A stretch of DNA of 43,257 nt from Saccoglossus kowalevskii. Its lineage: Eukaryota > Hemichordata > Enteropneusta > Harrimaniidae. The notes beneath the pieces are model-generated. The model searched no databases. It saw only the letters and a program-made list of their open reading frames with translations, and had not been told where the DNA came from. Both the position numbers and the translations under genes were made by a program. The stretch lies in assembly GCF_000003605.2 (NCBI RefSeq), contig NW_003116448.1:592132-635388 (forward strand), in the 5' to 3' direction. Below, one piece after another: positions 24,271 to 35,800 of the stretch (positions within the stretch are counted from its first letter, which is position 1; every line of letters begins with the position of its first letter).

Positions 24271-24272
24271 GT

Positions 24273-25125
24273 TCACCATTGCCTGTGAAAATTCTTGGGC
24301 TCATGGTTATGGTCTTCAAGTTCATGAAACGTTTGCTGTAACTCCGCTAACTTGTCATGTACTGAGGGATACGGCTTTTGCACTGTGGTGGTTGAATGGG
24401 ACCAATGTTGACAATCATCATATTCATGGTGTAATGTAGAAAACTTTGCCCCGTTGGGAAGGCGAGAGGAGTCGGTCAGGGTCAATTTGAACCAAATCTG
24501 AAAAGCTGACCTTTCATGGCGATGGTATGTGAGGTGTAGTGACTGTGCTGTTCTTATCTATGGATGGCATAAAGACAGGACACATTTGGCAAAAATGTTC
24601 ATTGCGTTTCAACGTTTGTGGCATGTCAGCCAGGTTCAGAATCGAGATTTTACCTGATATGCTGGAATAAATATTAGAAGCAGGCCATTGCTTGTCATGT
24701 GATGTGATGTGACCGGGAGCGAGCGAGTTTCTAATCATATGGCTCAAGTGCAAATGTCTAACTGAGTTTTTGATTTCTGTAGGTAAGTATAGTTCAATGA
24801 AATCACCAGGCCAAAGGTTATTGACTTATGAGGTGTCCAACCAATGCGATGACTGCCCCCGTGGCAATGAACCACATGTATATGTTATTTTGTCTTTCAA
24901 AATGACTTAGTGAACACTTACGACATTAGCCTCCATAAAAGGAGTACCCGTATTTCAACGTCCTGATTCCCAACAATGAGGCCCTCAAACTTGAAATTAG
25001 TATTATCGCGACTGGTCAACTTTTTGAAACGATGAACCATCTGCTTGACGTGATGATTGACTTTATTGTGATGCCAAGACGTTTTGAGGCGGCCAGTAGA
25101 ACCATGTTTCCGTGTCGCACCAATG
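24273..25125 (-). mobile_element. Ty3/gypsy-like LTR-retrotransposon pol remnant
   Basis: Read on minus, fragments in order match the protease-to-reverse-transcriptase part of a metazoan LTR-retrotransposon polyprotein: TGTPFMEAN near 24926-24952, NLADMPQTLKRNEHFCQ near 24595-24650, SQRGKFSTLHHEYDD near 24405-24450 and LAELQQTFHELED near 24310-24350. Frames shift and stops interrupt it, so it is dead. No LTRs were found. It ends just left of the duplicated unit at 25130. Confidence 0.65.
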
Positions 25126-25629
25126 TCAACATTTAATTCGTTACAGTTTGTATACTTAATATTTATTTGTATCAGCTTCTATCAAACGGGGTAATGGAGA
25201 CATCATTGTATGTTACACTGGCAACATTGGGACTGCTATGTTTTGTTTTATTTGTAATAATATTTTTGTAGTTAGTGTTTGACCATTTTAGCGTGACTGC
25301 CTGGTCGTCGGATTTTTTCGTGATACATCATGATTTCGACTTAGAAATACCCGTTCGACTGTCGTCTTGTGAGTCTGTCGTCTTATATATCAGTATGTAT
25401 CGAACGCGTTTTCCAAAGAGACAATAGCACACATTCACCTTCTAACAAATACCCAGACCGAGAAGTATTTAATCCAAACGACCAAACCTGGGCGCTGAGA
25501 AGAATTAATTACCATCACAATAGAATTGTGTAACAAATGACATTTGAAGAATTTACTTCCTTATCGTTCTTAAGAAAGTAACGCTACCACAAGACTCAAC
25601 CACTTCAACACAGACTATATTCTTCTACG

Positions 25630-28600
25630 ATGTCTGGCATAGGTATGGCGTATATGATTATATCGGTATAGGCTTAATAATACATCAATGAAAAGTACGT
25701 TTATCATAGACTGTTTGTTGCCATGATTTATTTCCTTAGCTCAACAAGAAATGGTCTGCGTTGATGGGCATGTACAGCCCCAGACGGCTGTTGACCAACA
25801 ACCATATCTCATATTTCATGAAAATGAACAGAAGGTAACGTGTTAATTCTTTACTAATTTTCCATTGGTGTAAAAAGTATAGTTGATAGAGTTATTCAAC
25901 TTCATTTTGAGTTTTTTGCCGGTTGGTTTTGTTGGATCCTTGTTTACCATAGACCCTACAATAGAGGATTAACAGCTATTGCATTCTTTTTTATATTACA
26001 TGGTTTCGAATCATTACGTCTGTTAGCGCAACAGTCTTCCGTGTCTAATATAGAAAATGAACTGAGGAAATACATAAATCAACCATCTTACATGCCAAGG
26101 CACACACCATGTGCTCTTTAAATATCCAGCTGACCACATGCGTAATGTGTTTGAACAGAAAATTGCAACATGCAACTTTGTATTTCATTAGGTAATTGTT
26201 AAAACCACTGTTATCACCATCATGATTTTAAAAATTCCTCAATTTATTATACGTATTTATCATACGCAATATACGGTTTGTAATTGATTGCGTGATTTAA
26301 GGCAATGTATCAATGTGAATAGTATATTCATTTGTGGAGCAATCGAAATTGAGCATTAATCTAAATCCCAAATAACGTGTTTCGGAATGAGAAACATGTG
26401 ACTTGAAGAAACTAAAACATACAAATTTGTTCAAAATCATTGAAGAATCGTGCACATTTTATAGACACCAATGAAAACAATGTTACAAATATCAGCTTAC
26501 AGTGAATCTTTCATAAATCAACATAATACATTATAAGTACAAAATGTTTGAACATGATGTCCCCTGACAAAATGTAATCACGCCCTCAATTTGTAAATTT
26601 TTACAAGTTTATTTTTAAAGTAAAAAAGAATGTAGGATGTCTAGCAATATTGTAAAATTTAGAAATTATTCACGACAACTCACGAATACCAGTATTTGGA
26701 CAGATTATGAATAATCAATCTTCAAGTTATATTAGCATTGTAATTATTGAAAATTTCTTTTTCACTTTCGCAAAGCACTTAAGAAGTATATTTTACCCAG
26801 AGCTGAATAATGCAATAGCCAAAAGTGTCATAGAATTAGCTATTGTTTTTTTTCTGCAGGCGAATAAAATTTAAATTTAAAATTTTTTCAGCAATGTTTC
26901 CTGCCAATACATTAACACAATTCTAGCGTAGTCTCACCTGCCTACGGAACGTTGTATATAAGAGACTGGACGATTTACATGTATGGTCGTTCTTTATAAC
27001 TGTTTTCTATTGAATTGTATGTTTCCTTTTAAACCAATTCAAATGCTAATAAATATTATTATTATTGTTATTATTTAGGTTATGTCTCCACAAAGTCAAG
27101 TTATACGGGTGCCTGATATAGACGCCCCCAACGACTACTTGTGTATATCCATAATAATATGTATATTTTGCTGTTGTCCTATTGGATCTATGGCCATCTT
27201 TAAATCTCTTGACGTAAGTGCCATGCAATTTTAATTACCATCCTATTCACACTTTGAAAAAGAACTGTGTGAACTACTAGAATTTGTAAGTTAAGGAATT
27301 TTGTAAAGGAAGTCGTCCGAGCTATGTTTAAGGAAGCTGTATGTAAACTATGTCTTAAGTATGTTATTTGTAATTAAGGAAGATGTGTGTGAACTACTGT
27401 AAAACATGTCTTTTTAGCTAGCATGTTATTTTAGCTAATGTAAAATAAAGGATATTCTCACAATAAGATTGTTTACACTTTAGCTAAATTAAGATTCAGT
27501 TAATACATGCATTGGGTCAAATTCGCTAAAATGGCATGTAGCTATTTAAACATGTTTTACAGTATCTTAATGAAGCTGTGTGTGAACTATGTCTTAAGAA
27601 AGATGTGTGTGAACTATGTCTTAAGAAAGATGTGTGTGAACTATGTCTTAAGAATGATGTATGAACTATGTCTCAAGGAAGATGTGTGAACTATGTAAAG
27701 GAAGATGTGTGTGTGTATATGTGAACTATGTCTTAAGAAAGATGTGTGTGAAATATGTCTTGAAGAAGATGTGTGTGAACTATGTTATAAGAAAGGTGTG
27801 TGAACTATGTCTTGAAGAAGATGAATGTGTGAACTATGTCTTATGAAAGATGTGTGTGTGAACTATGTGTTGAGAAAGATATGTGTGAACTATGTCTTAA
27901 GAAAGGCGTTTGTGTGAACTATGTCTTAAGAAAGGTGTGTGTGAACTATGTCTTGAGGAAGATGTGTGTGTGTGCGTGTGAACTATGTCTTAAGAAAGAC
28001 ATGTGTGAACTATGTTTTAAGAAAGATGTGTGTGTGTGAACCATGTCTTGTGTGTGTGTCTTGAGGAAGATGTGTGTGTACTATGTCTCGAGAAAGATGC
28101 GTGATAACTACTTGAGGAAGATGTGTGCGAACTATGTGTTAAGAAAACCGTGTGTCAACTATGTGTTATGGAAGCCTTGTGTGAACTATGCGTTAAGGAA
28201 GCCTTGTGTGAACTATGTGTTTAGGAAGCCTTGTGCCAACTGTGTGCTAAGGAAACATTGTGTCAACTATGTGTTAAGGAAGCCTTGTGTCAGCTATGCG
28301 TTAAGGAAGCCTTGTGTCAACTATGTGTTAAGGAAACCTTGTGTCAACTATGTGTTAAGGAAACATTGTGTCAACTATGCGTTAAGGAAGCATTGTGTCA
28401 ACTATGTCTTAAGGAAACCTTGTGTCAACTATGTGTTAAAGAAACTTTGTGTCAACTATGTGTTAAGGAAGCTTGTGTCAACTATGTGTTAAGGAAGCCT
28501 TGTGCCAACTATGTGTTAAGGAAACCTTGTGTCAACTATGTGTTAAGGAAGCCTTGTGCCAACTATGTGTTAAGGAAGCCTTGTGTTAACTATGTGTTAA

Positions 28601-29228
28601 GGAAACCTTGTGTCAACTATGTGTTAAGGAAACCTTGTGTCAACTATGTGTTAAGGAAGCTTGTGTCAACTATGTGTTAAGGAAGCCTTGTGTCAACTAT
28701 GTGTTAAGGAAACCTTGTGTCAACTATGTGTTAAGGAAGCCTTGTGCCAACTATGTGTTAAGGAAGCCTTGTTTGAACTATATGTTGAGGAAGCCTTGTT
28801 TGAACTATATGTTGAGAAAGGCATGCGTGCTATGTGTTGAGGGAGTTATGTTGTAAAAATTGTTCCACTAAAAATCTGGAATTGGAAACGATAAATACAT
28901 TCGTATTCACTGCTACTACCATCAATGACAAAATTTGTACCACGATTTGAGACAGAATCAGAAAGACACAACCGTGCAATCAATTCCAATCATGTGAAGG
29001 TAAACATGTATTACAACAAGTCACAATACTACTTGTACTAAAACGAATAACATTGTTGTTGTTTTTTTCAAATATTTTTACTAGGCTAGGTCAGCTGTGA
29101 GATCCGGGAACATACCACTTGCCAAAGAAAATTCATCAGCTGCAGCACAATTAAATATTGCGGCAGTTTCAATCGTTGTCATCATTATTGCTGTGTACCT
29201 TTTCGTTCACTTCATGGGGTACTACTAA
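25630..29228 (+). CDS. Dispanin/CD225 domain protein 2 (IFITM-like, 128 aa)
   Basis: Exons 25630-25642, 25740-25834, 27079-27213 and 29085-29228, with the same phases as paralogue 1. The first 36 residues differ from paralogue 1 at a single position (Asp6 to Gln), whereas the membrane-domain exons are clearly diverged. CCCPIG is kept in the first membrane segment, as is the loop SGNIPLAKENSSAAAQLN. The second membrane segment is Ile/Val-rich, and the C-terminus is five residues shorter (ends FMGYY). An extra AG four bases inside exon 4 (29088-29089) is a possible alternative acceptor but would break the frame. Intron 3 carries the large 27-bp minisatellite. Confidence 0.9.
27560..28850 (+). 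repeat. 27-bp minisatellite in CD225-2 intron 3
   Basis: About 1.3 kb of tandem units of roughly 27 bp (core CTATGTGTTAAGGAAGCC). The left third is irregular, with GTGTGTG insertions. The right two thirds are regular, with TTGTGTCAA, TTGTGCCAA and ATTGTGTCAA variants. It generates open frames that are not genes. A few isolated units occur from about 27240. Confidence 0.95.
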
Positions 29229-32146
29229 TTACTAAGTATCAATGTGTCAACACTGCGATATTTACCCAATTACTATGGGTCGTTAATATTATACTCATCT
29301 TGTTGTTTCGTCCTGTTGCTGGACTTCATAAATAACTCTGGAGAATCTACGAGTTCTACTGCCAGATCAACATCATTTCTGGAAATGATTTATTTTGTGG
29401 TATCCATAACATGGTTTACTAAATGCTGGACATTTTCTGACAGAACGAGTGTTTTGAGTGGCTTTGATCTGCAGTCAGTACCTGTTAGTCAGTCAGTCAG
29501 TCAGTCAAACCATCCTTTCGTTCATTATGCGCTCTTCCAATGGAAATCCCAAGTATGAGGTTTGACCTGGGCGTGACAATCACCTAAAAAAATACCTATA
29601 AATAAAGGCTTGGTAATGTCTGCACAAGTCAAAGTCGCCATCTTTGTTTCCGAGGTTTCCATACTTTCCTAGGTGTCCATGTTTCCGAGGTTTCCGACAA
29701 TTCCATTCGACACACAAATTGGTGATAACTGTGGTCGAAGATTTGGGTGGATACTCTATAATTGATGAGTAGCTGAGAAAGACAGAGTATGAAATTGTTA
29801 AAAACTGTGGAATGCACATTGGTGAGTGAAATGGATGCTGGCATAAGGAGTGGGGGAAAAACACTTGCAATTATAGGCTTGTAACTAGCTCGGTGACTGG
29901 GCTGTTGCCTGTGAGATCAAATGTTTACTGACACCAATCTAGGATTAAATGGGGTGTTGTGACAAAAGGCACTTTGTCAGATCCAGTTGCTCTTGTAACA
30001 GAACAATTCAGTCATGGAAATTCTCTGTTTATTCCTTTTCATTGGGTATGGAATTGTCAGCTTCCCATGCCTTTGTCCTGCTAGTGTCAATAAAATTGCA
30101 ATGTTTATCAGTCCTAGCAAAAGCAAAATCAGCAGGTGAACGAAGACTAACCAAAACATCTAAATGGTGGTTAGCAGATAATTCCATTCTGTTGGCTGAA
30201 TGGAAGTCGAACAATGTGGCTAGGGTTAGGTGTGCTGACAAACAGCTGGGACAGTGCAGTCAGCTTGGTGGCCTGTGAAAAGCAGGTAACAATATGCTGT
30301 AAATCATAATAAAAAATTACTTCAACCGGCGATTGATAATGTATTGAGTTCTGCTGACACTGTAGTGGAAAGCACAGACTAACCCAGACATTTAACATTA
30401 GGCTCACTAATTTCAGATTGTCAGCATCCTTTCTTTTACGTTTTTGTCATATTACCTCAAACCCTGCAAATTGAAGTGTGCATGGAATCATGGGAAGAAA
30501 TTGTGTGCATTGTGATAACTGTCATAAAGGTGATTAACAGGTCATACTTGTTTTCAACTCTGAAAGGACAGTTGAAATCTACCAGGTGTGCTTGTGATTT
30601 ACATAACAAAATGTGTCTAAAACTTTGGAAGGAGAATGTGAATCTACCAGGTGTGCTGTTATTTGAATAGCAAAGGATGTTTTAATCTATGTGGTGTCAC
30701 CGAACCATGCCTATAAATTGGACAGACTCGGGACAGAGGGGGTCCATCATTTCAACTTGGTATCCATCTTTTCAACTTGGTATCTTGTGTGCTGCTACGA
30801 TATTGTTTGACAAGAAATACAGGCTACAATCATCATTCTGTGAAACTTGTATGAACTGCTCTGCGATCTCTTGCTTTCAGCGGTGCTTTCCAGAATACCA
30901 GCATTCATCTGCAAGCAAGACTCCTGTATTCATTGTTGTGTTGCAGAAGCATTGACTGTCGTCCATTATTACATCCTGGAACTGTGAGTTATCACCAATG
31001 CACACTTCCATAAGCAATCCCCTATTTTAGTGACTTTATTCATTGTATTTTTCTGTGCTTTATTTCTTGTAATTATTTTGAGAGGTATTAAAGCCAGGAA
31101 CTTTAACTTGATATTTTGGCGTATGTATATTTCATTTCCAGTACTATTGTTTTGTCTACCCCATACTAGCAGTGAAAGAACCCCCTGTCCAGTGTGAGTT
31201 CTGTGGGTACCCTCTCATTAGCGATAAGCAGGCCTTACACTGTGACACAGAGTCACTTTTTTGAAGATGGCAAAAACGTGATACTTGATATATTCAGTGT
31301 TGTGATTCTAAAATAAAAATATAAATTTTACAATCACCACATTTAAGTCACACCATTGTCAAAATCACCATAGCTTCGACTACAGACCAAACAGATGTCA
31401 TAATAGGCATTACATCACAAAGTTAATAATTGTGAGTTGGAACTCACTGTATTCAACACCAATATGGGAAGTTAGTTGTGCCTTGAGAAGGTGGGACAAT
31501 TTGACAAAATTGTCATCAAACATAAACATTTCAAAGTTTCATGAAATTCAACAACACAATTCACAGTTAGAAAATGGTAAAAACTTGAACGTTATTTAAA
31601 GCTGAATTTCATTAGCAATACAGTAACCTTGGACAGCAACTACTTGCCTGAGAGGCCTCTCCAAGCAGAAGTGCTTACAATTTTTACTTCGGCAGATTTT
31701 GATATATACACAGGCTGCATAAGCGAATGAATTATATTAAAAATAGTCTTATTTCACATATAAATTTGTTTATGTACATTGCCTTGCTGTATGAAAACTA
31801 CATTGATATGACAACACATAATATATATGTATTTTGATTTATAGTGTAATTTATATACAAAACAGCTGATCAATAACTTTTGAAATAATTTTCATCTAAG
31901 GTTGATTGCTACTGCTTAATGTGCCATTTTGTATACATATGGTGGTGAGAATATTTTGTGCCAAAATCTGTATTATTAATCAATTTATAATATTATTGAA
32001 TAGTATGAGGACGTTTTTTTCACTGTCAAATCTGTTATGACAAAAACTGTCAAGTAATATGCACAAAATTACATTTTAGCTGCAGTTTCCATTAACCACA
32101 CTATAAATACATTATTAGACATTATGTAAACCTTGTGAGCAAGCAA
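29229..32146. other. Intergenic, no firm gene
   Basis: A dispersed repeat at 29525-29690 matches 1865-2080. A two-copy degenerate repeat lies at about 30570-30690 (ATCTACCAGGTGTGCT). Around 31170-31263 a plus-strand open stretch has a Cys-rich tail (CEFCGYPLISDKQALHC) before a stop and could be an unrecognised terminal exon. Nothing else is recognisable. Confidence 0.35.
29525..29690 (+). repeat. Dispersed repeat, second copy
   Basis: Same blocks and orientation as 1865-2080, with a small deletion after TTTGACCTGGGC. No coding capacity. Confidence 0.6.
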
Positions 32147-32498
32147 CATTTAGTGATATTGAGATATGTTTTACATTTAGTGATATTGAGATATGTTTTA
32201 CATTTAGTGATATTGAGATATGTTTTACATTTAGTGATATTGAGATATGTTTTATATTTAGTGATATTGAGATATGTTTTACATTTAGTGATATTGAAAT
32301 ATGTTTTACATTTAGTGATATTGAGATATGTTTTACATTTAGTGATATTGAGATATGTTTTACATTTAGTGATATTGAGATATGTTTTACATTTAGTGAT
32401 ATTGAGATATGTTTTATATTTAGTGATATTGAGATATGTTTTATATTTAGTGATATTGAGATATGTTTTACATTTAGTGATATTGAGATATGTTTTAT
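32147..32498. repeat. 27-bp minisatellite downstream of C15orf40
   Basis: About 13 copies of a 27-bp unit (core TTTAGTGATATTGAGATATG), very regular, with a C/T variant at one position. Both strands are open through it, which is an artefact of the period. It lies about 380 bp beyond the C15orf40 stop. Confidence 0.95.
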
Positions 32499-32877
32499 AG
32501 TGACTTCATATTTATATTCATTTCCTTCAACATCAAATGGCACATACGTAAAAATAAAGAATATTGTAGTATTTTAAAAATTGTTGGGTAACATTCTACC
32601 TTGTGAGTGTTTTATTTTTACTCCTATATTGATTTTATTTTAAATAAATAAATTACCGTTATTAATTAAATCATCTATTTTTGTGTGAATAAACAAATCT
32701 AAATATGTATTTCAGATAATATGGACAATAGGCACTCAACTGTCGTTTTGTCATGCAAATGCATTGAAACAACTGAAATAATGAAAAAATGCTACACTAA
32801 GGCAGATGTCAACTAGAAAAGTTACCATTAAACACGGTAGTCAAAATGTTCCATTATCATTATCTGGACAACATAAG

Positions 32878-35800
32878 TCATCGTTCCATTTCAGCTGTGA
32901 GTTTTGTAACAATGTCGTCTAAAGATAATTTGTCTGCCATGATTTTCACTATCTTGCTTCGAGATCTCGACCCCTGTGAAAGACAATAAATTAAAGCATA
33001 AGTTGTATACATCACGTTTTCACAATTAAAAAGTTATCAAATAGTATAAATTCAGATGGCAAATAATATTAATGAATTATCTAATATAAATCAGATGCTA
33101 AATAATATAAATAAATTGTTAAATATATAAATGAGATGTCAAACAATGTAAATGAATTGTTAAATAATATAAATGAGATGTCAAAAAATATAAATTGTTA
33201 AATAATATAAATGAGAAGAAAAAAACAATATGGGATGTCAAATAATATAAATAAATTGTTAAATAATATAAATGAGATGTCAAATAATATAAATTGTTAA
33301 ATAATATAAATGAGAAGAAAAAAACAATATGAGATGTCAAATAATATAAATGAGATGTCAAACAATATAAATAAATTGTTAAATAATATAAATGAGAAGA
33401 AAAACAATATGAGATATCAAATAATATAAATGAGATGTCAAATAATATAAATAAATTGTTAAATAATATAAATGAGAAGAAAAAAAAATATGAGATATCA
33501 AATAATATAAATGAGATGTCAAATAATATAAATAAGATGCCAAATAATATAAATGAGATGTCAAATAATATAAATAAATTGTTAAATAATATAAATGAGA
33601 TGTCAAATAATATAAATGCGATGTCAGAAAAGCAGGCGATACAATCATCATACTGCTTCTGCTGATATTTGTGGTATTCTGGTGATAATCTCATATTAGT
33701 TTGTCTATAATGTTAAAAAAGAAGTAAAGCCAAACAAAATAATGCTGCCTAAAGAAAGACCTCCACAAATGTAGGAGAATGCAATTTAAATTTTTTTTAT
33801 ATATCACTTTTCATACTCTAGATATTCGACTTTTCATCAGTTTTATGTAGTCCACCATCTTGATTCTCCAGCAAAGGATTGCAGGTAAAGTGTGACATAA
33901 CATCCTTTGTTGTGAAAAATGGAGAAAATGTAATTATCTATAACGTGAGAAATACTGATGCAATTTTTTTTCAAATTTTCAGTGTGCATACTACACATGT
34001 ATATAATTATAGTAATAGAAATTAGAATGTTACAAATACACATAAAGTGAAAATATTGCTAAAAATCATTATTTTAATCGTTAAAAGTAGAATGACACTT
34101 TTTTGTCCCCTTTTTGTGGTCAATATGTGATATATCACTAATATAACCTACTCACATTGGTAAATTGTATACAATATAAGAAAATTTGAGCATTTGGTAG
34201 AAAAACTTTCAGCCAATTTGAAGTTCAACTTTTAAAGTTATAGATGAAATCATTTTCTCAATTTCTCAACAGAGGTTATGATGTCATACTTTACCCATAA
34301 TCCCTTGCTGAAGAATCAAGATGGTGGACTACATAAATTAATGAAAAGTTAAATATCTAGAGAATGAAAAGTGATATGAAAAAGCTGTAAATTTCATGCT
34401 CTTACATTTGCCGAGCTCTTTCATCTGGGAGTGTTATGTTGTTAAACTTGACTTTTCCTTTAATGATAATCTTACCCTATCTAATGAAACATCACTTTTT
34501 CTTACATTCAACACTAATGCTAGATATTTCACCAAAGTAGTGTTAGCTTCCCCATCCAAAGGAGGAGCTGCAATCTGTACACCAACACTTTCACTTGAAA
34601 TATCTGAATATTTAGAAAAATTACAAAAATATAAATATAAAATGAGCTTCAGTCACATCATACTCAAAAGTTGTGGTTTCCATATACATTTTTGTATTAG
34701 TATACCATATTTGCTCTATTAGAAGCACATCTCCAAGAGAAGAACACCTAACCAATTTATTGTAGTTATTGTATGCTGGATCATTAGAATACAAGATACC
34801 CATAATTTGACAACCAACAGCTAGCAGGATGCTAGGATGAAGTTGTTTACGCTTGTATGTGCACACAAGAACAGTAATTAGTTGGTATAACCAGTCACTC
34901 ATCTCCCAAAGGTATGAAAATAGCATGGTTTGCCACTAGTTATTAAATTTGCACATATTTAACAGAAAACAATTTTTGGATAACTTTGTCACAGTTGCTG
35001 CTCCATGCATGCCATATTGTGTCAGACATTGAATAACTCTATTGGTTTCAATTGGAATTTTTCAAAATTTTTACAAAATAAACTAAAATGTTTTGTGAAG
35101 AGGACATTAAGACGTGTTATTTATATTTTGTTTTTGTTTTTGTTTATAGCACACTATATCTGTCTCAATTTCTATCGCTTGAGTAAACTTTTAAAGGGCT
35201 GTGGTGGTCGTGCTGCACTTGTTTGAATTTCATGTAACAAATAATTATTTTACATGTGCTGTATCGAACAGGATGCGATGCAATGACCACCATCCTTTAA
35301 CAATGGCAATAGCATAACTACCGTATGTGGACATGTCTGAGAGGAAGAAAAATGATTTTATACCTGTTATTGAATTGTGTTTAGCACCTGGTTTAGCTTG
35401 TATGATAATGCTATGAGAGCCGTCTTTATTGAGAACTACTGGACCAGTTGTAGTTGTTGCTTTGCTTTCACAGCTAGCTTCCCCCTGCAGAAGAAACTAT
35501 AGTGTTAATGATGCAATACTTGATTGAGTGTTCTTTGCTAAATTCATGGTATTGACTACGTTGTCTGTGGAAACCAAAATATATCAGTGTCCATAAACCG
35601 CAGTGGTTTTTGGTAGTGTTGATTATGGCCAAATTATATCTTTAAGTGAGATGCTTTCAACATCATGTATGAGCAAAGTTCACAAGAAATTAAATAAATT
35701 ATTAGAAAAACAGTGGGAAAATGATATCCATAATGACAATAGAAAGCAAATTGGTGTCTCTAAGTTTTAAGATGAAAGTTACCTTGCCGATAACACTAAT

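Larger units (their letters stand above)
25130..29290 (+). repeat. Tandem segmental duplication, unit 2
   Basis: Second copy of the unit described at 18430-22620. By eye, identity is highest (a handful of differences) at about 25500-25880 versus 18755-19130, and lower elsewhere. Confidence 0.85.

Noticed and set aside
27560-28850. CRISPR-like array
   Set aside because: Units are directly contiguous without unique spacers, in a eukaryotic intron.
27507-28856. Cys/Val-rich repeat protein frames
   Set aside because: They follow the 27-bp minisatellite in CD225-2 intron 3, several frames are open at once, and the paralogue has no equivalent.
29949-30278. 109-aa plus-strand protein, with open frames also on the minus strand
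   Set aside because: Open on both strands without conserved motifs; likely chance.
32115-32543. Repeat protein frames on both strands
   Set aside because: Artefact of a 27-bp tandem repeat.
33119-33694. Asn/Ile- or Phe/Leu/Tyr-rich repeat frames
   Set aside because: Artefact of the 21-bp AT-rich minisatellite inside C15orf40 intron 3.
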